The notes beneath the pieces were generated by a model that worked only from the letters and a program-made list of their open reading frames with translations, did not search any database and was not told the origin of the DNA. Below, piece by piece: positions 47,946-59,833 of a DNA stretch of 64,000 nt. The stretch is from Aptenodytes patagonicus (Eukaryota; Chordata; Aves; Sphenisciformes; Spheniscidae). Every line of letters starts with the position of its first letter. Within the stretch, counting starts at the first letter, position 1. The stretch spans positions 5,300,641-5,364,640 of the forward strand of contig NC_134961.1 in the NCBI RefSeq assembly GCF_965638725.1. The letters are read 5' to 3'. A program made the position numbers and the translations under genes.

Positions 47946-50900
47946 TTAAAAATCTGTGAGTCATTCCCGTTGCTCTTTGTTAGTGCAAGAAGCAGACTGC
48001 CAAAAGGCAAGGGTTAGTAACTTTGTGTCCTGTTCCCACCTTCTCCAAAACTGGCTCATGTATTGGGTAGGTCCCAGGGCTTCAGAACATCTGGAGAGCC
48101 TGTCCCTCACTGAGGAGACCACAGAAAGCAGACATAACATCAGGATTGCAAGGAAAACACAAACTGGATTGTGCTGCAGCCGTGGCTTGGCCAAGTCTTG
48201 TGCCCTGAACATGCTGCACTTTTCTTTTTGCTTCGGGCTCCCCTGGTTTGTGGATTTTCTGTCGCAGGCAGTGGGCTGTGAACTCTGTGGTTGTGCTCAG
48301 CATCATTGTTTTCACAGAGCAGCACCATTTACTTTGTGCTATTTTTAAACATATCAAGTGCTAATGTGACTGCCCCAAATCCCAGAGTTTTCTCTCCGGA
48401 GAAGAAGAAAATAAGTAAGGGGCTCAGCATCTCTCCGGCACAGGCTGTGCTGCAAAACGCTGCTGAAAGTTGTTCTCCATCGCTAACAACACGCTGCCAG
48501 GCCTGGACCTGGTTGAGTCTTCCTGGTCTTTACTTGTCCTTCTCTCCATCTCAGCTATTTTTAGTTAGCATCCCATGCTTTGAGCTGAAGGGTGTCGGTG
48601 AGAGCCTGGAACAGGGAGTTTCTTAAGTGAAAAGAAATGTTGGTAAAACATATCGGAGGTGAAAATCAATTGACAGGGCTAAAATGCACACAAAAATGTT
48701 TTGCTTAAGCAACCACCCAGGAACTTGGAAAACTTGCTCGTCTGTTAGAGATCGCTGTTAGCTAAAGGTCAAACAAATTTGTACTGTCGGCTACAACAGG
48801 GAAAGCGTTTGAGGGAGTGTTACCGCTCGTGGGAAGTGACTGTCGAGATCTGGCTACAGGGCCAGCGTTACCAGGGGTGGGTGCAAAGTCAGGTCCGTTT
48901 CGGCTCCGAGGCAGATGCCAGCGGGTCTGTGCCGGAGCCTACGGAGCCAGGCTGGTGGCACCCCCAGTCATCTCTGCTCCCCGTGCCCGGCGGGAGGTAT
49001 GGGCTGGGGGATTTTGGAGCAGGACCTGGGGGGCTGGAGCTCAAATTTCACAAATGACTGAGGAGGAAATGGCCGCAAAATCTTCCTGTTAGGTCCGTGT
49101 CACCTTTGTGCTGCTCTGACAGGGGAAGCTCCAAAGCGGGGAGCGTGCTGTGCTCACCCCAGGCTGCTCCCACACCCGGAGGGATAAAGGGACACGGTGA
49201 TGCTGTCCCTCAGCCGCCTCGTGGCATTCGGCCGTGAGACTTTCCCCATCTGTTCTCACACTGTTTTGGATCCAGGGTGCCCTCTTCGTGTCCACTTTAC
49301 CTGCCATGCGTGTGTGGCTTTGGCTGGTAGGTGATGTTACTCCTAAATCCTCAATCCTTCGTGAACCCCTGTAAATGCCGTGTTTTGCTGCCTCGTGGCT
49401 TTGTTTTCCTCTTGTTTGTGTGCTGCCAGTGCCGTGCGACACCTGACGATGTACTGACTGTTCTCTCAGTGCAAGAAATGAGAGAAGTATTTCCCAGCTG
49501 TTTGAAGAAATTACTTTTGATCTGATGCTGCCTTATCAGTCTCTCTCTCAGCTGGCTTGCAGCTTGAATTCAACTACGAAGTGGCATTAAGTTTTTTACA
49601 AGTCTCACCAGGGCATTTCAGATGATCGGGAGGTCCCTGGTTCACAGTTCTCATGCTGTATTGATGCCCAAGTTGTTCCACTGTTCCTTTTGGGATACAA
49701 AACACAGATGCCCCAGAAGGTTTCCAAGGAAGAGGCTATGCAAATATTTTTTCATACTGTGTCAGTGTTTGCAAACTGGATGTGTGCTTGGGAGAAGACT
49801 TTCCTGGAGTTCTCTGCATCTCTTGGCTCCAGCTCCTGTGTCAGCTCAGCGATGTATCGCTGCTGTCAGTTCAAGAGCATCCAGAGCCTCCTGCAACCTG
49901 TGAACCTTGCCTGTGACTCTCGTTTGTTGTGTACAGCAGAACTTAGGGTGCTGGGGAAAAACAGCATCGTGTTTTTATTATTTCTCACAGAGAAATAATA
50001 TCCCTAGAGGATAGCTATTCAAGCAAAGGCCTCACATTAAAATAAATACAAATAGGATAATAAAAAACCAGGACCCAAAGGTTATGTACTCCATCCCCTC
50101 TCCCGGTGGTGAATCAATATCAACAATACCTAAACATTTATTGAAAACTCTTCATTTTCTGTGAGGAAGATTAAGCACTTAGTAGCTCAGCTGTGTAATT
50201 CCCAAATTACAGCTTACAGAGGGCTCACTTTTCATGGTAAAATAAAATACCACTGGGCTCCGAACATGCTGACTTGGAAACACTCTGGGTTTTCAAGAGA
50301 CCAGAGCTGGGCGTTGAAAGAGCTGTGTTGGCACGCAATGCCACAGGACCTGGGGGCTCCCTGGGTGGATGCTTTTTTGGGGAAGAAGTGGGTATCTGTG
50401 TGGAAACTGGTTGGATGTGGGCTGCAGGCATCTAACATGGTCTCCTTTCTTGAGCTCTGCCATGTGTGCTGGGAAGATAGTTGGGTTTATCGCATCTTTG
50501 GTTTCCTTGCAAACTTTGCATGAAACAAATGTATATTTGCAGGGCTGACATTTAGCTGGATGAAACTGCAGACAGCTTGTTTATGTGCAGCACTAATTAT
50601 GGACATTAACTTTATTTAAATATTTGGGTTGCTGCTTTCCCAAGCTGAAGGTCTTCTCTGTTCTCATCTTTTAGTGTGATGTTACAGAGGCAGAGCAGGG
50701 CTGGGTGATGCCTGATGTTTCAAGCCTTATTTTACGCCACATTAAGTCACCCCTTGGCAGTGGAGGGGAGGACCATGTCCAGCGCCAGCTCCGGTCACTG
50801 CCGGCTCCTGGTCACTCAAGCGGCTCAGAAGGTGGGACCTGGTGTGAAAAGACTCTCTCGTAACGGTGGCCATCCCTGTAGCCAGCTCCTTGTCCCACCG

Positions 50901-51361
50901 GCGCGCCCTGCAGAAGCTCTTGCTGACCTCCACAAGCACAGGAGGCCCCTGGTGACTCCCCAGTGCCCCCCTCGCCTTTGGCTCCATTGTTTCAGTGTTG
51001 GGAATGAGGAGATGAAGTCAGTGGCAGTCTAAGAATAACTTGTAAAATGAGCCATGCTGTGGGTCCCTGCGCAGACAGCAGCGCTCCGGTTCCTGGGAGC
51101 CTCTTGTGTGAAAAAGCCCCCACCCAGCCCTCCTGGCTGGGGAGGAGAGGGACAGAGAGCATGATGCCATTGCCTACGGGCCAGCCCTGCCAGAACATGA
51201 CGTCGCTCCATGAGGTAACACGTCCCCTTTGTTGGAGTGGCTTCATCCCTGGTCCGACTTTATAACCATATTTGGGAACGTGCGGAAAGCTGCTGGCTGC
51301 GGGGATCTGAGGAGCTGCTCTTTGAGTCTCAGCTGCCCTGCAGACAGCTCCCACCTGGAGG
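47946..51361 (+). other. PKD1: PKD1 intron 1, segment between LINE and 20-bp minisatellite
   Basis: Non-coding intron. A mildly CpG-enriched patch occurs at about 48.87-49.0 kb and an AT-rich patch at about 49.97-50.17 kb. No exon, RNA gene or transposon is recognised. Confidence 0.65.
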
Positions 51362-51660
51362 GTGGGGATGCCCGGCCATGGTTGGAATGCCCTGGCCGCG
51401 GTGGGGATGCCATGGCCATGGTTGGGGTGCCCTGGCTGTGGTGGGGATGCCCCGGCTGTGGTTAGGATGGCCTGGCCGCGGTGGGGATGCCCTGGCTGTG
51501 GTTGGGATGCCCTGGCTGTGGTTGGGATGGCCTGGCTGTGGTGGCGATGCCCTGGCCGTGGTGGGGATGCCATGACCATGGTTGGGATGCCCTGGCTGCG
51601 GTGGAGATGCCTCGGCCATGGTTGGGATGCCCTGGCCGCAGTGGGGATGCCATGGCCGTG
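51362..51660. repeat. 20-bp minisatellite, 15 units
   Basis: Fifteen head-to-tail units (one of 19 bp, fourteen of exactly 20 bp) follow the pattern GTTGGGATGCCCTGGCTGTG, with GTGGGG and GTTGGG starts interleaved. The phase is perfect from 51381 to 51660. Since 20 is not a multiple of three, all three frames are sampled, and long open frames on both strands (for example 50992-51771 minus) result from the array. It lies inside PKD1 intron 1. Confidence 0.96.
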
Positions 51661-52149
51661 CACCCCGCAGGCACACGCAGCATCACCTCTGTTTGCTCCG
51701 GGAATGGGGCACGGGCACAGGAGCAGAGGGAGTGTGGGTGAGCAGTGGCTGGGTAGGGACTGCTGTGCCACCTGCGGTGTCCCGAGCTCTCAGCTCGGTC
51801 CCGTGCAGGGCTCAGGGCTCAGTCTCTCCCACGCTGCTCAAAGCACAGGCTCTCGCAGCCCGTTTTCCTCAGCCACTGGCAGGGATGCAGACACCCACTG
51901 CCCGGCTTCAACCCTGAGCTCTGCCGAGAGTTAAGGGAGTGTTTTACACCACCCTGTGGGCAGCCACCTGCCTCTCAGCGGGGTCACGAAGAACCTGTGG
52001 CCCCAACCCAGCAGGACAAGTAGGATTTACTCCTATAGATCTGAGGGTCACGTTGTGCTGGTGCTCTGGGAGAGGCTTGCGGCAGGACAAGGCAGGGCAG
52101 GCTGAGAAGGGGAAGGAGCATTGCTTCACTCCCATTGCTTGGAGGGGGG

Positions 52150-52228
52150 CCCGAAGTGATGGGGTGACCTGCCCATGGTCCTGCAGCGAGTCTGCAGCGG
52201 ACCTGGGAGTTACATCTGGGTCTGCTTT
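52150..52228 (+). mobile_element. MIR-type SINE core relic
   Basis: The segment reads AAGTGATGGGGTGACCTGCC, then a CATGGTCCTGCAGCGAGTC-like stretch and 'gcggacctgggagttacatctgggtctgc'. This is the expected order of the MIR core (gtgacttgcccaaggtcac, then cag-gagt, then cagagc-gggattcgaacccaggtct). Old and partial, plus orientation. Confidence 0.65.
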
Positions 52229-55200
52229 GTGTCAAACCTAACTGCCTCCTGGCACAGCTGCCTTGCAAGGGCATATGTGAGAGTGCTTTGCGGTTCTCCC
52301 AGGAGAGCACAAAGTGTACAGAACATTGCAAAAATGCTTGTATCCTTGCCTTATATTTTCATATCAACAATTATGATTTTGCTGTGGGAAGAAAAACATT
52401 TAGTTTTTAGATGAATATTTGTGAAAAAGTCTTTTGGGGCAAATTCCTTAGAGAGAGCTAAGACTTGGGCCAGCCTTTGAAACTCATAAATTCAAAATGA
52501 ACAAATAAATTGTCATCGTGCTGTGACAGCCTCGAGGAGGCAAGGGTGCTCGCCGCTGTCTGCCAGTCCCAGCGTGCAGCTCTCTTCACGGGAGTCACTC
52601 TCAGCAGCTGCCGGTATCTCCCTGAGCCTTTCCCTGGACAGCCCTCCATGTCATGCATTTGCTCCCTAACAGCCTTGCTGTTCTTTGGAAGCTGATCTTT
52701 GCAGTGGAGTCTCTGGGCACACAGATGAAATGCAGCCTCCTCTGGGGTGGGATGCATCAGTTCACAGTGACCCACTGCTAAATGGCTTTGGGAAAGAAAG
52801 GGGTGAAACCCACTAGCGAAAGGCCCGTCTTCGTGTTTGGCTGCAGCTCTTGGAGGTGATGCGGGGTGGAGCTGGAAGCCCTTTGCCTTGGAAAATCCCT
52901 GCTTCAGTGTGATTGAAACCAGTAGCTGGTGATGAAGATCTCCATATGCTGTTGCCCTCCTGTCTGTGCTGAAAGGCTGAGAGCTCATCGTGCAGGAGAG
53001 CTGTTGAGACAGCGCTCCTCCCAGCCTGCCAGCCAGGGTGTCCCTGCACCTAGCGCAGGATGACAGCGTTGATTCCTGCACCCGGCACACAGAAAGAAAA
53101 ATCTGTGTTTTTTCAGATTTCCGTAGCCACTGTGGCAAGAATCTCTATTCCCCACTCTGCACACAAGCACTGTTACTTCTACTGTGCTTCCTAGGAGAGG
53201 TACAAGCCAAAAGACAAAGAAAAAAAGGAATCAGATCAGCAAAACCCTGTAATTTTTCCTGGCTCAAGCATGCAAAAACATAGGGTTTTTCCTCCTCTTT
53301 TCTGGAAAGTCTATTATATATGTCAGGCAGTATCAGCACAGCACTGCTGCATGGGGCACTATGCTGCCTTTTATTTCTGGAGACTAGAAAAATGTTTGCC
53401 ATGGTAACTTGTAAGACAGCCTTTCGGCTGTGCAGGCGACCTCTCGGGCAGTTTGCTGCTCTGTCAGCTGACGGAGGGCTCTGGAAGCAGTGGGCTTCGT
53501 TGTGTCTCACAAGCCATCTCGCATGTCCCTCTGTCACTTGCCCTCTCTGGTTGCAAGGTGTGGAATGGTGCAGCCTGGCTTTTGGTGGGGGTGAGAAATG
53601 GGAGTATTGCTGGACATTGCTCGGAGCGTTGCTGGGCAGCTGCTGCTGCCTGCGGTGTTTTCTGTGCCTCGGTTTGCGGCTCACTTCGGTCGTTGCCTCT
53701 CCTCCCTTGTTGCTGCAAGGCTTTAGCCACAAGAACTGCCAGGGACCGAGCACCTTCGTATTCTTCGGTGGATGTTTGGGCAAAGCATGTGGAGTTTGTT
53801 GAGATCAGAAAGGGGGAACTGTTTCCACTGGAAGATGTGCTTGGGAAAGAGAGGACTCGGGCAATCTGGGAAAGGCTCTGGAGTCAGGAGTGGGGCAGAG
53901 AAGATAAATAAGAACAATTATTCAGTGTTCACCGTGCAGAAAATTAGGCAGCATCCAATGAAGTGATGCCTCTAGCAGGTTTCAACAAACCAGAGAAAGT
54001 ATTTTTTTTGTAAAGTACGTGAATTACGGAGCTTGTTGCTGTAGACTCTTGTGGAGCCCAAGGTGGCCCAAGAAGGGGTGGATGGCGTCATGGAAGATCG
54101 GTCTCTTGGTGGCTGTTAAATACTACAGTCTGATGCAGTCTGTGGCTCTGAAGGTCCTCTGTTGCTGCTGGCTGCCAAGAGCTGGGAAGTGTGTTGGGGA
54201 AGGATCGCTCGCTGGGAGCTTTGCTCGTGCATCTCCTGAACATCTGGTACTGACCACAGTTGGGGATGGGATGTGGGACAGGATGGACCCTTGATCTCGG
54301 GGACAGAGCTGTTCCTATGTCACTGCACCCACTCCTGCTGTTAAAATGCAGTCTCTGGGCCAAAATGGGGCCCAGCCCTGTCCCCATGACTCTTACTTTG
54401 GTCACACAAACATGAAGCAAACTCCATTTCAGGGGGGTCTGTCCTGGATCAGGGAAGACTGGCTGATTGGGGGAGGCTTGTGGGAAAGCCCGGCCTGGCT
54501 GATCCACGGGGAGAAAGTGACTTTCCCCAAAGGACAGGGTCTCTCTGTTGCAGATGCTCCATTTACGCACCCTGTGTGTCCTGTCAGGCCAGCCCAGCTC
54601 AGGAAGATGGGCTGGGAGATAGAAAAGCTTTTCCCTTGACTGCAAGCTGCACCCGGCAGCCTGGAGGGCAGATGCTTTATCCCTCCTGCACTGTTGCAAG
54701 CCCCTTAATAGCCACTGTAGAGGCTCCTGTGCAGACTCTGAATGGAAATACGACTGTACCCAAGCCGCCATCTTTCCTTAGCACCTCGGGAGCTTCACTG
54801 ACCCACAAAAATCTTAGCTTTTACTGTGGCTTACAGACCTGGGTCTTCTTTTCTACTGAACCGCTGTGGCTCTCCCAGCCTGCATGCAGGCTCCTCTCTG
54901 CACAGACGCTTCTCTCCGTCTGTGGATGCTTTTCCCATTACTGTTCTGGCTGGGCTCCACGCACCAAAAGGGCTGGGGAAGGCACAAGCCAGCACTGCCC
55001 CCCCTTCCCTTCCCTCCCTTTTTTGTGAAATGAAGGCAGAGCGGGCCCACAAATGACATAATGAGAGCATGACATCAGGCTTGGCAGGCGGAGGCGTGCT
55101 ATACTCTGCTCAACATTATATGTTCTGTGGAATTAAGAAAAAAACAGCAGTGCACCAAAAAAAGCCTATCCACCACAGCGCTGCAGAAATAACCGCCCTG

Positions 55201-55469
55201 GCTGCCCTGGGCTCACAGCTGCGGGGCCGTGGAGCCCGTCTGAGCATCACGAAGGGACAAAGCGGGCGGCACCAAGCCCTGCTGCTCGCTTCCATCAGCA
55301 GCTGCTGGAGGGCAGCAGCTAGGTGAGGGCATGCCAGTGCTTGACGCTTTTTACCCCCAGAAGTTACCAGACCCCATCTGCAGGAGATCTCACTAGTGGT
55401 GTTTGTGACTGATCCATCCTCACACTCTCCGTGAGACGGGCTGCTGTTAGCCCTGCGGTACACACAGCT

Positions 55470-55576
55470 CTGGAGAGGTTCGGTGGCTCACCCAGCATCA
55501 CACGGGGAATTGGTAGCAGAGCTGGGATGGAGCTGAAGGCTCCCAAGGCTCAGGTTGACGCCCTCATTACCAAACG
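55470..55576 (+). mobile_element. MIR-type SINE core relic
   Basis: The order 'ggagaggttcggtggctcacccagcatcacac', 'ggtagcagagctgggatggagctgaaggctcc' and 'gccctcattac-caaa' parallels the MIR core and its 3' region. It is partial and diverged, in plus orientation inside PKD1 intron 1. Confidence 0.65.
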
Positions 55577-55844
55577 TTCCCTTATCTGAAGCTTCACCTT
55601 CCCCCCACGACCAACTCCACTTCCAGACGAAGTTTTTTTAAAACTTCCTTTGCTAGGCATGCAAGTCAAATGTGTGAGTGTTTGCTGGGGCACTTAGGGA
55701 GCTGCAAGGGGAGCTCTCTGAAAGGCATCTTTCACACACTTCTTGTTCTATACCGTAGTTGTTGGTGGGTTTTGGTGCCCCTCGTCCCACAGAGATCTGT
55801 GGTGAAGTGGGCCAGCCCTCCCAGCCTCCTCTGGTGTTCCATGG

Positions 55845-55910
55845 CTCCATTTTACAGGTGTGGAAGCTGAGGCAGGATCGAGAAGTTGTGACTTGTCTGT
55901 AGCTGCCCTC
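55845..55910 (+). mobile_element. Possible MIR-type SINE fragment
   Basis: The short stretch 'ctccattttacaggtgtggaagctgaggca', followed by 'agaagttgtgacttgtct', resembles the middle of MIR ('ccccattttacagatgaggaaactgaggca', then 'gtgacttgcc'). It is only about 65 bp. It may belong to the same original insertion as the relic 270 bp upstream, or be independent. Confidence 0.5.
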
Positions 55911-58900
55911 TTCCAGGCAGCACAGTGTGTTCTCAATATCCCCTGTGGCACAAATAAAATAAATTTTTCTTTCTTTCGTGGAGAGGGCGGCAGTTGGCGT
56001 GCACAGTGCATTTCAATGGAGAGCCTTGTTTTCTGCTGGCTTCAGCTCTGCTTTGAACCTCCTCCGAATTTCCTCCAGCCTGGCAGTGGGCTGGGAAAAT
56101 ACAGTCGTGGCAGTTTGTGGCACCGAGAGGCCGAGCTCTGTCCCACAGCCTTTGCGTTGGGTTTCATTGCTCAGTACTTCCTGATTTTTTTTTTTTTCCT
56201 GCAACCTAGCTTGGTTCACAGCTTGGTTCACAGCCATCTTTCCCATGCCAGGAAGGCATAATATGATTTTCCATACAAGTTGGAGAGGGACCAGTGGGAG
56301 AAGGCAAGCAGGCAGCTGGGAGCCCGGCTCACTGACTCGTGGCTGGAGGTGGCAGGCGCTGGCATCCACCACTGTTCCTCGCTTCTCCAAGCTGTCCCGT
56401 CAACAGGAGCTCTGCTTCCCTTGCAGGCTCTGCACCGAGGAGGTCTGGGGAGGTTGAAAGCTGGGAGGTTTTATACCAGTTCCTCATCAGATCATGAAGC
56501 CAAGGGTAGAAAACAGCAAGGGAATTGGGCTCTGGTTTGTAGGTACCGGTGGGTTGCCATCTAGTGCCTGGTCTGGATGGAGGACAGCAGCGTCTGCGGG
56601 TGCTGGACGGGAGCTCAGACTATGGAAGACAGAGGGTGGGAGCCCTTGGGATCCCTTGGAAAGCACGTGAGTTGTAGTTAAGTGACAAAGTTTCAGGGTA
56701 TAGACAGAGCTTGGGTTAATTACAACCTCTGAGGGTTCAGAGCATCTCGCTGCCTCTGAAGCAGCCTTGCCTGGGAAATGAGCCCCAGCTTTCCCTTTTG
56801 AAGCCTGCTGGTGGAGCTTCTCCGCTTGCAGGGCCATGGGTCAGTGTTGGCTTTGGATGACAGTAGTGGGTGCAGGATAGATGAATGAGCTCAGCTGATA
56901 ATATCTGGCAGCATCAGCTTGGTGATGGTGTGTGTGGAACGAAGCCAAGTTGTACTATCAGGAGAAGAGGAAAAAGGCACAGGGGCCCCCTCCAGCCCTT
57001 CCACCGTGACACCATGGAGGCTCACTGGGGCACAACAGTGCCGATACCCGAGACACGCATCTGAGTGGCCTGACACCCTCACAAGCTGTCCTGGCCATAC
57101 AAAGCAGCACAGTCCCTTGAGCAAATCAGAAGGTTGAGGGTTGTCACTTACTAGTTTATGGGGGACAGCTCCTTCTGGCCCTTCCTGAACAAAACCTGCT
57201 GGCCGCAGCCACAGCACCAGGCGTCCTGCACCCCTTGAGTCCCCGCTGGATCACCCTTGTTCACCAGCAGCTCCTTTCCGCATGCGTGCCGCTCAGTAGG
57301 CAGTGACATCTAGTGTCAGTCCAACGCGCTGTGTAAACGCAGCACTGTGTGGGGAATTACTGCCTGTATTTGCATTTTACCTGTTTGCTGAGGCTGCTGG
57401 GAGCAGCTCTGCCACTGTGCATCTTCCAGGAGCAGGTACCAGGTCACAGTCATCCCTGGTCCTGCTCTCGGGTAGGAATGGAGCTGACTGACCCCTGGGA
57501 GTCAAGGATTTGGGGTCTTAGCCTTCACTTATCTGAAGTTTAAAAGCTTTCTCCGAGATGAATGGCAATAATGATAAGGGATGTTTGTAAAGGGCTGGGG
57601 AAGGCTCAGGACCAACCCCTCCATGCCTGGCACTGTGGCAGAGGGATGGAGAAGAACAGACCTGCCCTGCTGGAGTTGGTCACTTCCTACTTGGGAAGTA
57701 GGAAGATGGGAGAGATGGAGAGAAAGCTGCAGAGAGCTGCAGAGAAGGCGGCTGGGCTTGGGGCTGGCTGTCCCAGTACCCTGCGTGGCTCAGGTGCCTA
57801 CTTGCTGGTTGTGCCATCTGTGATGCTGAGAGCTTCAACCCTGCCCTGTGCGCTCTCTTCTCCATGCAGCCAAGCAGCACTTTTGAAGAGGCTCTTTGAA
57901 ATGCCAAAGCCCTGATTTTGTAGCAGCAGAATGGTTTGTTTTGGAGGTCTCTCTTGTGTGGGCAAGGAGCAAGAAGGCATCAGAGCTGAAACACCATTTC
58001 CTTCTGTCTTGGGCTTGAGGTGCTGCCTAAAAACTAAATGGGTTGTTTGCAGGTATTTCAAAGAAGAGAAATAGTTTTACTGGTCTCCCCGTAAGGTAAC
58101 TGGTTGGTGGTCTGGTCCTTTCCAAAACTGGTCAAGTAATGGAAGGAGGTGCAGAGGCAGAGGAGTACAATTTATAGAAAATACTTGTGGAGAAGTGGAG
58201 CAGGAGCCTCCCTGAGGAAGGATCTGACCTGGCTGGCAGCAGTTGGGATTCCAGTCCAAACCATCTGTGTGTTTGTCTTGCAAGTGGGAGCTGGAAATGG
58301 GTTTGGAGGTGACTTTCATGCCTCCTGTGCAGAATATGACTCCCATGTGGTCTGTGACACTTCAGCGATGGATGCTGTGTATTCTTGTCCCAGCTACCCC
58401 GAGACAAAAGAACACTGGCTTGGTCAGATATTTTTGCTAGCATCCTTTTTTTAAGTGTATTTGTTGAGCTTTCATTTTGCACATTTTTTGTACTTCTTTA
58501 TTGGTGTTGCTAGTGAACTCTTCTGAATTCACTCTCAGCTTGGCAAAGAAATCCTGGACAGCAAAATCAGGGAAAATAAACTCAAACCTTTTAAAAGGAC
58601 ATCCGTCCCTGTTACTTATCCCCAGAGTTTCCTGGAATCATACGTAATTTTCCTGCCAGTTTGGCAGAATTATTTTCATTCAGATAAAGTAAGTTTAAAT
58701 GTCAGATCAAACCAACAATTAATTGATTAGGGGATAAAAATAAGAGGTGAGACGGCAAGGAGAAATTACAGGAGATGCTTGTAGGAAAAAAGGTGAGAAA
58801 GGAGGTGGGTAGGAGAACATCTCTGTTGACACGGCACGGCTGCGGCTGCAGTGACTCCAGCCCTGTCCGCCTCCCTGGAGCTCTGCCAGAAATCCTTGAA

Positions 58901-59761
58901 GGATAACCACCATTGCATGGGCTCGGAATAAGTATTTTGGTGCTGCTAAAAGAAGGTCTTGGCCAAAGGATATTCGTCTGAAACCAAAGAGTGAAGTTTA
59001 TTGGGAACGAGTCAAGACCGATCAGCAAAATGTTCACTTCTTAGCTGAGTGACATTTCAAAATTGAAAAAGAGGACATGGGGTGAAAAGAGAGAGCTGGG
59101 CTGGAGGACAGAAACAATTTTGCTTTGGATGAGCTGAAGGCTATTGGTGTTACAGGGAGCAATCAGAGATTTTTTAAAACAGTGTTCCTTTTACAAGGAC
59201 AATCTAACCTGATTTTAAATGGAAAATATTCTTTGTTACTTCTTCGCTTTTAAGCTTTTCCAAAGAGAGACAAAAAGATCTTTAAAATCTAAAAGTTGAA
59301 CGCATCAATTGTGTAATTAATGATCAGTTCTTTGACACTAGAAATGGACTTGGAAGTTCCTCATAAATTTTTCTCTAAGTTAATTACTACTTTAGTCTAA
59401 ATTGCTTCTTAATTACTTCTTTGAACATATATTAGACTTGAATATTTTTTTAAAAGGATACATCAGATTTAGTAATAAATTTGTCATGTCTGCAATTACG
59501 CTAGATATGCTGCAGAATGGTATGCATATAATGATAGTCCTAATCTGTATCTACACATTATACAAAGCTTTGAGCAGCAAATGCTTTACAGCTGGGAAAG
59601 GTGTTTTCTTCGGCTGGGAGAAATGCTCCGCTTTGACACACCAAAACCTTCCAGTCTGGAGTCTGGATGGAGTTTGGAGAGAGGCTCTTCTAAGGTCTAG
59701 TAATGGAGGAATGACAAAATGAAGTTGAATGAAAGCTGAAAATAGTGTTTTCTTTCTCTAG

Positions 59762-59833
59762 GGATCTTTCCAATAACAAGATCAGTGGTTTAGATGTTCA
59801 GATATTCGAAAGCCTGACTTCTCTGGCAAAACT
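59762..59833 (+). CDS. PKD1: PKD1 exon 2 (first leucine-rich repeat)
   Basis: This 72-bp exon follows a pyrimidine-rich tract and AG (59760-59761) and precedes donor GTAAGT (59834). With two bases from exon 1 it encodes LDLSNNKISGLDVQIFESL, then TSLAKL: one complete 24-residue leucine-rich repeat (residues 85-109). The LxxNxIxxL pattern matches the first repeat of human polycystin-1 (DVSHN..LDVGLLANL). Both flanking introns are phase 2, so the exon is one symmetric repeat module. LRRs in polycystin-1 are thought to mediate matrix or protein binding outside the cell. Length, phase and sequence all agree with the mammalian gene. Confidence 0.93.

Larger units (their letters stand above)
51661..59761 (+). 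other. PKD1: PKD1 intron 1, last segment to the exon 2 acceptor
   Basis: Apart from three MIR-type relics listed separately and a 14-bp direct duplication (AGCTTGGTTCACAG at about 56208-56235), this 8-kb stretch shows no gene. Open frames of 150-230 codons on the minus strand (52458-53138, 53145-53783, 54088-54771) carry no recognisable domain. The final part (58.5-59.76 kb) is AT-rich and ends in a pyrimidine tract and AG at 59760-59761. Confidence 0.7.

Noticed and set aside
50992..51934. Long open frames on both strands around 51.4 kb
   Set aside because: They are produced by the 20-bp tandem array, which has no stop in several frames.
52458..54771. Three minus-strand frames of 212-227 codons in PKD1 intron 1
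   Set aside because: Sequence is low in conserved-looking motifs, no domain is recognised and no exon signals are evident.
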